From positions 1,078,501-1,142,500 of the forward strand of contig JAUPSS010000007.1 in NCBI GenBank assembly GCA_040285825.1: DNA of 64,000 nucleotides, given 5' to 3'. Below are positions 1-9,719 of this stretch, piece after piece. The notes beneath the pieces are model-generated. The model worked only from the letters and a program-made list of their open reading frames with translations. It had not been told where the DNA came from and made no database searches. Numbering within the stretch: position 1 is the stretch's first letter; every line of letters starts with the position of its first letter. The position numbers and the translations under genes are program-made. Origin of the DNA: Eukaryota sp. TZLM1-RC (Eukaryota; Metamonada: BaSk clade).

Positions 1-1858
1 GAGAAGACTTATCCTTTTCAACTTGCAATGCATCAGCAAATTGTTCGTGTTCAAGCGGCACATTTCGAATTTGGACAAGATCATAAGTTGCTTCAAATTC
101 TACCTTTTCTTCTTCAGACAGGTCAAGTATATCATTCTCAACCCATGTTTTGAATTCATCAAAAACTTCTTCCAAAACCACTGGAACAGAGGGATCAAAA
201 TCATTGTTGAAAATGGCTGCATTTGCTTCATTCTGAATAGTCTGCAAATCTTTAGTGTAATCATAATCATCTTTTGTATGTGTAAAGAAGACAAGAGTCA
301 TTAAAGATTCTTCACTTCCCAAAAAAGTAGCGGCTGTGGCGGTATCGACTGGGTTTGGCAGGTTAGCCAAAAGAGTGTTAAGTTCCGAAATACCTTCCAT
401 GGGAAATTCGGCTGATTTGCTATCAAGGAACCCAACAATGTTGGCTAAACTTACAGCTGAATTATCGAGAGAATCATGATTTAAATGGTACAAGTAGAAA
501 AACATTCTGGCTTGGTCTAAATCAAACCCCATTTCGCTCATTGCAGTGGGATTGACTGGCATTCCTATGGTGTTCGAGTAAGCCCGATGGTACAAGAAAG
601 AAGATTGCTCATCAACTTTGAATTCACCAACTTTTTGAACCAAGCTATTTTCAGCGGCAAAGGTGTCGTCTACATTGAAGGGATCATAAAGCACCATTAC
701 CTGTTCAGACTGCCCAAACACACTGATGATTTCCAGTTCATCATCAATGGAAGGTACTTCAGAGAATCCATGAACAATGTTTTGTTGGACAACAAAAGCA
801 GAGATTACTATTAATACAGTGAATAAGGGAATAACTTTGTTTCCTTTAATAGAAACCTTAGCTAGGAATTCACCACTGAAACGAAGAGGAGTTTTCTTGG
901 TTTTCTGGCAAATTCTATCAAAAACAATCATTAAACCTGGTAAAATAGAAAACACCGAGCAAAGGGCAAAAAACACCCCTTTTGCCATCACAGCACCAAT
1001 ATCAAAACCAACACCAAACGACATAACAGTAAGGGAAAGCATACCTGCCACAGTGGTAAGGGAAGAGCTTGCAATGGGAATAATTGATTTAGAAAGAGCT
1101 TCAATCATGGCCTCTTCCTTTGTTTCAAATCTGTCTTCTTCTTCATGGTAACGGTTGAGTAACATAATGAAATAGTCCATAGAGAGACCTAGAATTAAAA
1201 CACTCGAGATTGATTCTGTAATAAAAGAAACATGTTCAAAGATGATATTAGTCCCCATATTTAAAATAACAGCTACAGAAATAACAATTGCAAAAATAAC
1301 AGGTTCAAAAAAGGAAGAAGAAGAAATGGTTAGAATTCCAAAAACTATTAATCCAGCAACAGTGATCATTTGGGGTAATTCAGTTTCAACAGTCTCTCTC
1401 ATCATCTGTTCAACAATCGCACCTCCTCCAAGGTAGGGATTGTAGTCTTCAAGCTTGGAGCGGATGTCATTGATGGTATCTTCGGCTTCAGGAGAGCTAT
1501 TATCTTCCGTGAGCGAAACAACGTAGAGGGCAGTGTCATCTTTATAGTGCATGTTATCTTCTGGGTCAAATACGATGGAATCTACGTGGGGTAGGTCTGA
1601 CAGTTGTTGGAGAATGGAGAGTGCGGTAGGAACATCGATGTCTTTGATCATAACTCTGAGGGAACCACCCATTGCCGGGTAATCCTCACGGACAATGTCG
1701 AGTGCGATAGAGGTTTCAGAATCTTCGGGAAGGTATACAGCCATGTCATAATTGATAGAAACATGGGTAGAGAGCCATGCGGAAGTAGCAACCAACAGTG
1801 CGACGATGGAAAAAATGATACGGCGTTTCTTGACGATAAACGTTGCAAGCTTTTCCAT
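1..1858 (-). CDS. RND-superfamily (MMPL/Patched-like) membrane transporter, C-terminus outside window
   Basis: An open frame starts at an ATG at 1858 and runs off the left edge after 619 codons without a stop. It reads as an RND permease of the MMPL type, a family that exports hydrophobic molecules or lipids across membranes. The basic N-terminus is followed by TM1 (about 13-30), a hydrophilic loop of about 130 residues, five hydrophobic segments between about 163 and 315, a further TM at about 343-362, and a second long hydrophilic loop that continues to the window edge. GLSMDYFIMLLNRY at 224-237 is the family's TM4 signature with its Asp-Tyr pair. The layout resembles single-repeat-pair bacterial and archaeal exporters more than animal Patched, which is an inference from topology only. 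No intron is needed. The first 400 nt use C-ending codons more than the rest. Confidence 0.8.
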   Translation of the reverse strand, partial: MEKLATFIVKKRRIIFSIVALLVATSAWLSTHVSINYDMAVYLPEDSETSIALDIVREDYPAMGGSLRVMIKDIDVPTALSILQQLSDLPHVDSIVFDPEDNMHYKDDTALYVVSLTEDNSSPEAEDTINDIRSKLEDYNPYLGGGAIVEQMMRETVETELPQMITVAGLIVFGILTISSSSFFEPVIFAIVISVAVILNMGTNIIFEHVSFITESISSVLILGLSMDYFIMLLNRYHEEEDRFETKEEAMIEALSKSIIPIASSSLTTVAGMLSLTVMSFGVGFDIGAVMAKGVFFALCSVFSILPGLMIVFDRICQKTKKTPLRFSGEFLAKVSIKGNKVIPLFTVLIVISAFVVQQNIVHGFSEVPSIDDELEIISVFGQSEQVMVLYDPFNVDDTFAAENSLVQKVGEFKVDEQSSFLYHRAYSNTIGMPVNPTAMSEMGFDLDQARMFFYLYHLNHDSLDNSAVSLANIVGFLDSKSAEFPMEGISELNTLLANLPNPVDTATAATFLGSEESLMTLVFFTHTKDDYDYTKDLQTIQNEANAAIFNNDFDPSVPVVLEEVFDEFKTWVENDILDLSEEEKVEFEATYDLVQIRNVPLEHEQFADALQVEKDKSS

Positions 1859-2769
1859 GTCCACTGAAAGGTAGGAAGTTGACGTGAGTTTTGATTGTAA
1901 AAATATGCAATGGGTCGATACGTCATCATCACGTTATCATTCCATCATCAAATTGGATGAATGTTTATCATCAAAGAACAGCTTGCTGATTGAAGGTGTA
2001 AACATGTAGTATTCTACTTTGGGTTCATCTTGAATCATTCAAGTATTTTATCTTTATGTTACAAATCTACGCCAATTTATACATGTATGTTTCCACCTTG
2101 TTGCTGCTCCAGAGGTCAAGGCTAGGAGAAGCAATTACATCTTACAAATCATTTCGTCATTCTGTTGAATCGTTGATGGTTCAATTCGTGCTGCTTTGAC
2201 TACAATTTTGAACCCCACATCAGGTGTTGACAAACAATCTTCATGCAGAGCACAAGAATAAATCTACAATTGTGTTGCTGAGAAACCAACTATGTTACAA
2301 AAAAAGAACAGATAAAACCCTTATTCACTAATTAATAGAAAATTAAGTCAATTGTTGGGAAACTTGATAAATAAAGAGGAATGTATTGCTCTGTCGCTGA
2401 AACAAAAACTTGAAAAAGTTGCTGAACTCGAACAAATTCAAATTTTACCTTTGAAGTAACAAATGAAATTTCGTGTTTGAAATGATTTGGTTCAAGAATT
2501 AACTAATCACTAACTACTCACCATTCACCATTCACGATGTCAAGCAGTATTTGACTAAAAGAACTCAAATATCAGTACTGAACATCAATAATATTGGAAA
2601 AAATCCCCTTCATGATTTCAAACCGCATCAACATGGTCGTATCGGCCGAACAGGCCCATCAAATGTTACCCTTTTTGAAGGAATCAAGAACTTCATGTAT
2701 GTACATGTTGTATGGTTTCCTTATGAATGAATTTGGGCAGCACATAAGTCATCTTTAGTTGCAATTGGC
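1859..2769. other. Intergenic region upstream of the transporter, no gene seen
   Basis: About 900 bp of AT-rich DNA between the transporter start and the 1,028-bp repeat array. All frames are interrupted and I see no RNA gene. It presumably contains the transporter promoter on its left side. Confidence 0.6.
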
Positions 2770-2929
2770 GCCGTAGGTCGAAAAGGAAGGGTTAGATAAA
2801 GAGAATGAGATAAAGTTGATTAATTTTCGTATTCATACTAGAAAAGCCTAAAGGCGCCAACACTGCTTCTTCCCCTTTTCAAAATCAATCAGCTTTATAA
2901 TGAATATCTAACTAATACAATATACTATA

Positions 2930-3049
2930 CTAATTTCTACTTCTACTACTACGTCTAGGCCGTTTAGGGGCGCTAGGCTCGTTAGTGGTATCTTTTCTAT
3001 TAGAAGAACGTTTGCCAACTTTTCCAGATTTCTTATCTTTAATAAACAT
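2930..3049 (-). other. Candidate 3' exon encoding a basic, NLS-like tail (also in units 2 and 3)
   Basis: On the minus strand the motif TTTTTTTAG at 3050-3058 looks like a strong 3' splice site. It is followed immediately by a 39-codon open segment rich in Lys, Arg and Ser (MFIKDKKSGKVGKRSSNRKD, ending APKRPRRSSRSRN, then TAG). PKRPRR is a plausible nuclear localisation signal. Equivalent segments are at 3958-4077 and 4986-5105. If spliced to the 177-codon frame in phase, the only available donor is a non-canonical GTTGGG, so the exact gene structure is unresolved. Confidence 0.4.
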
Positions 3050-3178
3050 CTAAAAAAATAGTAAAGAAGCAACGGCCGTATTCTTGCCATAGTAATACAA
3101 TTATAGTGGAGGTGGAGCCTCTACTCGTAACCTCGTATGTAGTCGACTTTGTTTTGTGTTTGTAGTCTGTAGTCTGGG

Positions 3179-3712
3179 CTACAGAGTTTGAAACCCAACG
3201 TTTCTTCCATTTTTTGGAATTTGCATCCATAAAGGAGGGAGCTGTTCAAACAAACAGTAATCTGTAGGTTCGAGGTGAGCCTCCGCGTCCTTCATTATTT
3301 GCTGGCGAAGTTTTTTAACTTCGTCCTCCAATTCGTCTAGCGCAGGTTGAAGTTCTTCGTATCCTTTTAGGACAGAAGAAACTTCTGAACTTGATCCAAC
3401 AGTTGTGCTTTTTGGCGAGGATGGGGTTCCCGTTCTTGAAATTTTTTGTGGATGGTTGGACCTGGAAGAAATGGGAGGTGGTTCCGAGCCCGGTTCCATT
3501 ATTTTGGACTTGGAAGAGGCCGGAAGTGGTTCCGTGCCTGATTCCACGAGTTTTCCTTGAGGAGGGGTGGAGGGTGGTCTCGAGCCCGAGTCTTCATCTT
3601 TATTCGTCTTTACTACTTTTCCTGTTGATGTATGTTTGCTGAAAGCATCCCTGTCGTGTTTTTGCATGATAATTTTCAAGAAGTCAGTGCTCTGGCTGGG
3701 AGGGACCGACAT
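3179..3712 (-). CDS. Tandem-array protein, copy 1 (unknown function)
   Basis: A 177-codon frame begins at ATG 3712 (MSVPPSQS). I recognise no family. Residues about 42-112 are rich in Ser, Pro, Lys and Glu and look disordered. Residues about 114-146 (KGYEELQPALDELEDEVKKL) have the heptad character of a short coiled coil. The tail ends NGRNVGFQTL. Just upstream, TTTCTTACAG resembles a 3' splice site and GTATGA a donor, so a non-coding first exon ahead of this ATG is likely. The downstream basic segment at 2930-3049 may be a further exon. The frame is intact in all four units, which suggests recent origin or constraint. Confidence 0.55.
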   Translation of the reverse strand: MSVPPSQSTDFLKIIMQKHDRDAFSKHTSTGKVVKTNKDEDSGSRPPSTPPQGKLVESGTEPLPASSKSKIMEPGSEPPPISSRSNHPQKISRTGTPSSPKSTTVGSSSEVSSVLKGYEELQPALDELEDEVKKLRQQIMKDAEAHLEPTDYCLFEQLPPLWMQIPKNGRNVGFQTL

Positions 3713-3921
3713 GATATCTGCCAAAGATATCTTCTGTAAGAAAGCTGTGTGTTGTCAAAGTGGAATACCTAAAACCTAAATGGCCAATAATTATTGTTGC
3801 CGTAGGTCGGAAAGGAAGGGTTAGATAAAGAGAATGAGATAAAGTTTAATTATTTTCAATTCATACTAGAAAAGCCTAAAGGCGCCAACACTGCTTCTTC
3901 CCCTTTTCAAAATCAATCAGC

Positions 3922-3927
3922 TTTATA
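3922..3927 (-). promoter_or_regulatory. TATA box, array unit feeding copy 1
   Basis: TATAAA on the minus strand (context ATTCATTATAAAGC), about 210 bp ahead of the copy 1 ATG. A purine-rich stretch GGGGAAGAAGCAG lies about 20 bp downstream, where initiation could occur. No ATG lies between it and the GTATGA donor-like site. Confidence 0.5.
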
Positions 3928-4206
3928 ATGAATATCTAACTAATACAATATACTATACTAATTTCTACTTCTACTACTACGTCTAGGCCGTTTAGGGGCG
4001 CTAGGCTCGTTAGTGGTATCTTTTCTATTAGAAGAACGTTTGCCAACTTTTCCAGATTTCTTATCTTTAATAAACATCTAAAAAAATAGTAAAGAAGCAA
4101 CGGCCGTATTCTTGCCATAGTAATGCAATTATAGCGGAGGTAGAGCCTCTACTCGTAACCTCGTATGTAGTCGACTTTGTTTTGTGTTTGTAGTCTGTAG
4201 TCTGGG

Positions 4207-4740
4207 CTACAGAGTTTGAAACCCAACGTTTCTTCCTTTTTTTGGAATTTGCATCCATAAAGGAGGGAGCTGTTCAAACAAACAGTAATCTGTAGGTTCG
4301 AGGTGAGCCTCCGCGTCCTTCATTATTTGCTGGCGAAGTTTTTTAACTTCGTCCTCCAATTCTTCTAGCGCAGGTTGAAGTTCTTCGTATCCTTTTAGGA
4401 CAGAAGAAACTTTTGAACTTGATCCAACAGTTGTGCTTTTTGGCGAGGATGGGGTTCCCGTTCTTGAAATTTTTTGTGGATGGTTGGACCTGGAAGAAAT
4501 GGGAGGTGGTTCCGAGCCCGGTTCCATTATTTTGGACTTGGAAGAGGCCGGAAGTGGTTCCGTGCCTGATTCCACGAGTTTTCCTTGAGGAGGGGTGGAG
4601 GGTGGTCTCGAGCCCGAGTCTTCATCTTTATTCGTCTTTACTACTTTTCCTGTTGATGTATGTTTGCTGAAAGCATCCCTGTCGTGTTTCTGCATGATAA
4701 TTTTCAAGAAGTCAGTGCTCTGGCTGGGAGGGACCGACAT
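4207..4740 (-). CDS. Tandem-array protein, copy 2 (unknown function)
   Basis: Second copy of the array gene, 177 codons from ATG 4740. Relative to copy 1 it carries Lys for Glu ahead of the coiled coil (SSSK), Glu for Asp within it (ALEEL) and KGRN instead of NGRN near the end. A TATAAA box lies upstream at 4950-4955 (minus strand). Confidence 0.55.
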   Translation of the reverse strand: MSVPPSQSTDFLKIIMQKHDRDAFSKHTSTGKVVKTNKDEDSGSRPPSTPPQGKLVESGTEPLPASSKSKIMEPGSEPPPISSRSNHPQKISRTGTPSSPKSTTVGSSSKVSSVLKGYEELQPALEELEDEVKKLRQQIMKDAEAHLEPTDYCLFEQLPPLWMQIPKKGRNVGFQTL

Positions 4741-4949
4741 GATATCTGCCAAAGATATCTTCTGTAAGAAAGCTGTGTGTTGTCAAAGTGGAATACCTAT
4801 AACCTAAATGGCCAATAATTATTGTTGCCGTAGGTCGGAAAGGAAGGGTTAGAAAAAGAGAATGAGATAAAGTTTAATTATTTTCAATTCATACTAGAAA
4901 AGCCTAAAGGCGCCAACACTGCTTCTTCCCCTTTTCAAAATCAATCAGC

Positions 4950-4955
4950 TTTATA
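4950..4955 (-). promoter_or_regulatory. TATA box, array unit feeding copy 2
   Basis: Identical TATAAA and surroundings, 210 bp ahead of the copy 2 ATG. Confidence 0.5.
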
Positions 4956-5234
4956 ATGAATATCTAACTAATACAATATACTATACTAATTTCTACTTCT
5001 ACTACTACGTCTAGGCCGTTTAGGGGCGCTAGGGTCGTTAGTGGTATCTTTTCTATTAGAAGAACGTTTGCCAACTTTTCCAGATTTCTTATCTTTAATA
5101 AACATCTAAAAAAATAGTAAAGAAGCAACGGCCGTATTCTTGCCATAGTAATGCAATTATAGCGGAGGTGGAGCCTCTACTCGTAACCTCGTATGTAGTC
5201 GACTTTGTTTTGTGTTTGTAGTCTGTAGTCTGGG

Positions 5235-5768
5235 CTACAGAGTTTGAAACCCAACTTTTCTTCCTTTTTTTGGAATTTGCATCCATAAAGGAGGGAGCTG
5301 TTCAAACAAACAGTAATCTGTAGGTTCGAGGTGAGTCTCCGCGTCCTTCATTATTTGCTGGCGAAGTTTTTTAACTTCGTCCTCCAATTCGTCTAGCGCA
5401 GGTTGAAGTTCTTCGTATCCTTTTAGGACAGAAGAAACTTTTGAACTTGATCCAACAGTTGTGCTTTTTGGCGAGGATGGGGTTCCCGTTCTTGAAATTT
5501 TTTGTGGATGGTTGGACCTGGAAGAAATGGGAGGTGGTTCCGAGCCCGGTTCCATTATTTTGGACTTGGAAGAGGCCGGAAGTGGTTCCGTGCCTGATTC
5601 CACGAGTTTTCCTTGAGGAGGGGTGGAGGGTGGTCTCGAGCCCGAGTCTTCATCTTTATTCGTCTTTACTACTTTTCCTGTTGATGTATGTTTGCTGAAA
5701 GCATCCCTGTCGTGTTTCTGCATGATAATTTTCAAGAAGTCAGTGCTCTGGCTGGGAGGGACCGACAT
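5235..5768 (-). CDS. Tandem-array protein, copy 3 (unknown function)
   Basis: Third copy, 177 codons from ATG 5768. It differs from copy 2 by Asp at the coiled-coil position, Thr for Ala in AETHL and KGRK near the C-terminus. The last two changes are shared with copy 4, so copies 3 and 4 are the closest pair at this end. A TATAAA box lies upstream at 5978-5983. Confidence 0.55.
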   Translation of the reverse strand: MSVPPSQSTDFLKIIMQKHDRDAFSKHTSTGKVVKTNKDEDSGSRPPSTPPQGKLVESGTEPLPASSKSKIMEPGSEPPPISSRSNHPQKISRTGTPSSPKSTTVGSSSKVSSVLKGYEELQPALDELEDEVKKLRQQIMKDAETHLEPTDYCLFEQLPPLWMQIPKKGRKVGFQTL

Positions 5769-5977
5769 GATATCTGCCAAAGATATCTTCTGTAAGAAAG
5801 CTGTGTGTTGTCAAAGTGGAATACCTATAACCTAAATGGCCAATAATTATTGTTGCCGTAGGTCGGAAAGGAAGGGTTAGAAAAAGAGAATGAGATAAAG
5901 TTTAATTATTTTCAATTCATACTAGAAAAGCCTAAAGGCGCCAACACTGCTTCTTCCCCTTTTCAAAATCAATCAGC

Positions 5978-5983
5978 TTTATA
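5978..5983 (-). promoter_or_regulatory. TATA box, array unit feeding copy 3
   Basis: Identical TATAAA and surroundings, 210 bp ahead of the copy 3 ATG. A fourth TATAAA at 2894-2899 lies at the left end of the array with no gene behind it, and copy 4 has none. Confidence 0.5.
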
Positions 5984-6013
5984 ATGAATATCTAACTAAT
6001 ACAATATACTATA

Positions 6014-6132
6014 CTAATTTCTACTTCTACTACTACGTCTAGGCCGTTTAGGGGCGCTAGGGTCGTTAGTGGTATCTTTTCTATTAGAAGAACGTTTGCC
6101 AACTTTCCAGATTTCTTATCTTTAATAAACAT
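6014..6132 (-). pseudogene. Frameshifted basic-tail segment of array unit 4
   Basis: Same segment as at 2930-3049, but one T is missing in the run ccaacttttcc (here ccaactttcc). This shifts the frame after the lysine-rich start and removes the PKRPRR motif. Confidence 0.5.
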
Positions 6133-6261
6133 CTAAAAAAATAGTAAAGAAGCAACGGCCGTATTCTTGCCATAGTAATGCAATTATAGCGGAGGTGGAG
6201 CCTCTACTCGTAACCTCGTATGTAGTCGACTTTGTTTTGTGTTTGTAGTCTGTAGTCTGGG

Positions 6262-6795
6262 CTACAGAGTTTGAAACCCAACTTTTCTTCCTTTTTTTGG
6301 AATTTGCATCCATAAAGGAGGGAGCTGTTCAAACAAACAGTAATCTGTAGGTTCGAGGTGAGTCTCCGCGTCCTTCATTATTTGCTGGCGAAGTTTTTTA
6401 ACTTCGTCCTCCAATTCGTCTAGCGCAGGTTGAAGTTCTTCGTATCCTTTTAGGACAGAAGAAACTTCTGAACTTGATCCAGCAGTTGTGCTTTTTGGCG
6501 AGGATGGGGGTCCCGTTCTTGAAATTTTTTGTGGATGGTTGGACCTGGAAGAAATGGGAGGTGGTTCCGAGCCCGGTTCCATTATTTTGGACTTGGAAGA
6601 GGCCGGAAGTGGTTCCGTGCCTGATTCCACGAGTTTTCCTTGAGGAGGGGTGGAGGGTGGTCTCGAGCCCGAGTCTTCATCTTTATTCGTCTTTACTACT
6701 TTTCCTGTTGATGTATGTTTGCTGAAAGCGTCCCTGTCGTGTTTTTGCATGATAATTTTCAAGAAGTCAGTGCTCTGGCTGGGAGGGACCGACAT
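6262..6795 (-). CDS. Tandem-array protein, copy 4, probably without its own TATA box
   Basis: Fourth copy, 177 codons from ATG 6795. It carries unique changes (GPPSS, TTAGSS) and shares AETHL and KGRK with copy 3. Because the array homology ends near 6950, the segment that would hold its TATAAA box (expected near 7005) is replaced by unrelated sequence. Its downstream basic segment (6014-6132) is frameshifted. This copy is the most likely to be silent or differently regulated. Confidence 0.5.
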   Translation of the reverse strand: MSVPPSQSTDFLKIIMQKHDRDAFSKHTSTGKVVKTNKDEDSGSRPPSTPPQGKLVESGTEPLPASSKSKIMEPGSEPPPISSRSNHPQKISRTGPPSSPKSTTAGSSSEVSSVLKGYEELQPALDELEDEVKKLRQQIMKDAETHLEPTDYCLFEQLPPLWMQIPKKGRKVGFQTL

Positions 6796-6950
6796 GATAT
6801 CTGCCAAAGATATCTTCTGTAAGAAAGCTGTGTGTTGTCAAAGTGGAATACCTTTAACCTAAATGGCCAATAATTATTGTTGCCGTAGGTCGGAAAGGAA
6901 GGGTTAGATAAAGAGAATGAGATAAAGTTTAATTATTTTCAATTCATACT

Positions 6951-7521
6951 ATGAAAGTTTAAGGGCGCAAACACAATGAATTTTGCGTACCTTTTTGGAC
7001 AATAGTTTCAATGATTTCTGGAAATCTAATTATTATTAAATGTATTTAGTGGCAGATGAAAAAAAAAAGAAAAACAGTCTTGATTTGTGAGTCAGCATCA
7101 CCGATGGATCCATATTTAGATGGTATTCATACATTTTAAAAAACTTATTATCAGAGTCTTCTTTTATCAGAGACCATTTCCTTCTGAAATTTCCACTGGA
7201 GGAACAGTTGCTGCTTGCTGCATTTTATTGATGAAAATATTACTCATTCCAAGATCTAGAGTGAAAACCATCTGTAAAGTTTTAGCATTTCAGGCTCTCA
7301 AATCCTCATACGGCATCTTTTTTGATTCTTTTAAAAGAATCTCGTATAAGGATGTCTGATAAAGTAGAATAACAGAAACGCACTGTGGACAGTGACGGTA
7401 CCCTAATAGTGGTTGCAAACTCAGTACTTCACATAGTATGATAATAGGAAAATTATTTTTTGTTATTGATACAATGCAATGAACGAAATTAATAAAGATT
7501 AAATATCAAATTTTTACAAAA
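6951..7521. other. Intergenic region, no supported gene
   Basis: AT-rich DNA between the repeat array and the 3' end of the SEY1-like gene. A 79-codon plus-strand frame (7120-7359) has no recognisable features. A perfect 18-bp palindrome, gattcttttaaaagaatc, lies at 7323-7340 but has no evident role. Confidence 0.5.
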
Positions 7522-9719
7522 TTACCTAAACATTCTAAATAAATTAAAAAAAGTGCCAAGATTACCCTTTCCCCAAATGTTAAATAAAAGAATTACCAGT
7601 AAGATAAAAACCAACAACTTTGGCTTATTGAAGCTAAACAAAAGGAATACAAAGGCTATAATCAACACTGTAACAATTAATTTACGATATTGCTTATCTT
7701 TCTGGGAAAGCAGTGACTCAATCATTGAGAAATCTGAAGACAAAGAGGTCAGAATTTGATCAATGACGTCATCAGTGAACAATTTTGAGCCATATTGTTC
7801 ATTAAATGAATTCCAAATAGGTAAAACAATGGTGGTTTCTTTAGAGGGTTCTTCAATATTCTGAACTTTATTCAAAAAGTCAACAATATTCTTCCTGACT
7901 TCTTCTAAATTCTGCTCAGAATTTGATTGTTTGATCCACATATAGAAGGAAATTTGGCTCAGTTTAGGAAATCCAGAATGCAAAAGTTTTCGACACAAAT
8001 TTTCCAAAATTTCAGGATTCAAATTGGTTTTAAATAGTACTGAAGCTGATTCAACAGCAACTGAAGTAAGATGTTCTTTTAAATAACTATGATCAATGTC
8101 TAACTCCATTGAGTGACAAGTTTCGGCAAAAACTTTTTCAGCATTTTCAATAAATTCACCAATTAATGACCAGAAATCAGACCAAAGAGATTCAGAATTT
8201 GGTAAAGGAAAGTTAATCGATTTGATTGATTTTGAAAGTTGATTAGTGGTAAAAGTTGTGATTTTTGACCGATAGTCACGTTTACAGTCATCAATCACAT
8301 CAGCAATTGATTGATTCAGCTTTTCTAATACAGATTCTCCAATTTGGGAAAGTTTAGACCCTATTCTGTTCCAAATATGATTGAACAATCTTTTGGAGTC
8401 ATCATTGGACAATTCATTGAGCTTGACTGTCTTCGCAACGAAAACTTGGAACTTTTTGACAATTTTCTGACTGGAGTTTTCCAAAAAAGTGCCGAGAGCC
8501 TCAACAAAAACAGTTTCTTCCGCCTGATTTTGAACTGATTCCAATTTCTTTTTAAAATGCGACAACGAAGCATCTCCATAGTTGACAATATTCCTTTCTA
8601 AAAGCTCTAAAAACAAATCTTCAATTAAGTCAATAAACTCCAAAGTAACCTTTTCCTTTCCTGAACCATGATAATGAGCAACTTTTCGACTAAATAATCC
8701 ACATAAATCACCAATAAAATTAAATAATTCATTTCCTAAATTAGTCATCGCCTCCCCATTTTTCACACACTCTCTAATTGATCCCTTCTTGAGCTCTTCT
8801 TCTACTGTACACTTCAACTCGTCCAAAATTTCCCTTCCCCTAAATAAAGCAATCATTTCCAATTGTGAAGGAACATCAAGGTCTTTATCACTTGAAATAG
8901 TTTCCCAAATTTGGTTACTGAAAAGGGAAAGATCTGAAAACGGAAGTGGTGATTTATGACGTGTGAAAAGTCCAGAAAGCACGTCATGAAGGTTAGAAAC
9001 AGCATCATCAAAACCTTGTTTTTCCAAAATCATATGAGGAATACCAAAACATTGTAGATCGAATAAATCAGTCAAGACCAAGTCAGTCAACCCAGTTCTC
9101 GAGACCACGTCAGACCAGAGCCTTTCCACGTCATCGGTGAGCTGACTTTCCAAGACTTTCAAAGAAGTTGCCTTTTCCAAATGATCTCTTATGACAAATA
9201 TCAGTGTTTTTCTTGAAATATTGCTATTTGACGAGATGAACAATCGCACGTTAGCCTCAAGAACAGTGCGTAACAAGCTGAGATTAGCGGCTTGGTGTCT
9301 CCCAACGTCGTTATGCCAAAGGTTGACCATGACAACATCAGCAAGGACTAGAGAGAAGAGAGCGAATCTTCGTTCAAAAGTGAGTTGGTCACCCCTTTCT
9401 CTACCATCCGTCCCTTCCGAATCCATGACAAGGATGTTGTCTAGGTTGGAAGGACGGGCTAGCCAGAGACCAAGAGTGGTTTGTTGTCGTCCAGCGGAAG
9501 AGTTGAGGACAGGGAATTGAGTGTCAAAGAGATGATTGAGGAGGGTAGATTTGCCCGAAGACTGGGCACCCATAACAGAAAGAAGGCCATATTTGTGTTT
9601 TAAGGAAGAATTAGATGGTGATTGACAGAAGTCGTCAAGATGATGGCTGGTGTGAATAGAGAGAGTGAGACATACGTATAAGTACCTGTCTCATCGATTA
9701 TTTGAACAGGTTTGTTCAT
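7522..9719 (-). CDS. SEY1: SEY1/RHD3-family dynamin-like GTPase (ER membrane fusion), one 29-nt intron
   Basis: This is the plant/fungal/protist counterpart of atlastin, a GTPase that fuses ER tubules. With the 29-nt intron removed it encodes 722 residues from ATG 9719. The family N-terminal motif IIDETG lies in exon 1 and the expected KYGLLSVMGAQSSGKST stretch follows in exon 2. P-loop GAQSSGKST is at 41-49, switch I Thr at 71-72, G3 DSEGTDG at 90-96 and the G4-like RD at 168-169. A long helical middle region follows. The C-terminus (about 671-706) has two hydrophobic segments separated by FNKPK, the ER membrane hairpin, then a short tail. Length is slightly below the usual 770-870. An in-frame ATG at 9803 would add 28 residues, but family alignment favours 9719. 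It is divergent to the RNF213-like gene. Confidence 0.88.
9647..9675 (-). other. 29-nt intron in the SEY1-like gene
   Basis: On the minus strand the segment starts GTATGT and ends CACACCAG. Removing it joins exon 1 (ending TGTYT) in phase to HHLDDFC and restores the distance between the family motif IDE and the P-loop to about 36 residues, close to what yeast Sey1 has. Without removal the frame runs into a stop before the P-loop. Confidence 0.8.

Larger units (their letters stand above)
2770..6950. repeat. Tandem array of four 1,028-bp gene-bearing units plus a partial fifth
   Basis: The phrase gccgtaggtcg recurs at 2770, 3799, 4827, 5855 and 6882, giving spacings of 1029, 1028, 1028 and 1027 bp. 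The units are near-identical, differing by scattered single-base changes and one single-base deletion in unit 4. Each complete unit carries one minus-strand gene of about 177 codons and a TATAAA box. The fifth copy stops after about 70 bp: homology fades around 6950, where the sequence diverges from the start of the other units. The arrangement looks like recent unequal crossing-over of a single gene with its promoter. Confidence 0.95.

Noticed and set aside
3391-3779. Plus-strand frames of 70-85 codons in each 1,028-bp unit
   Set aside because: They lie antisense to the 177-codon frame, have Trp/Cys-rich composition expected of an antisense shadow, and show no promoter. The minus-strand frame has the coherent coiled-coil and low-complexity structure.
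2770-6950. The 1,028-bp units as LTRs of a retrotransposon
   Set aside because: Units abut one another directly, contain a gene, and have no internal element, primer-binding site or target duplication.
7120-7359. 79-codon plus-strand frame
   Set aside because: No recognisable domain, no neighbouring signals, and its length is compatible with chance in this composition.
9191-9520. 109-codon plus-strand frame opposite the SEY1 GTPase domain
   Set aside because: It is the antisense of a conserved GTPase domain.
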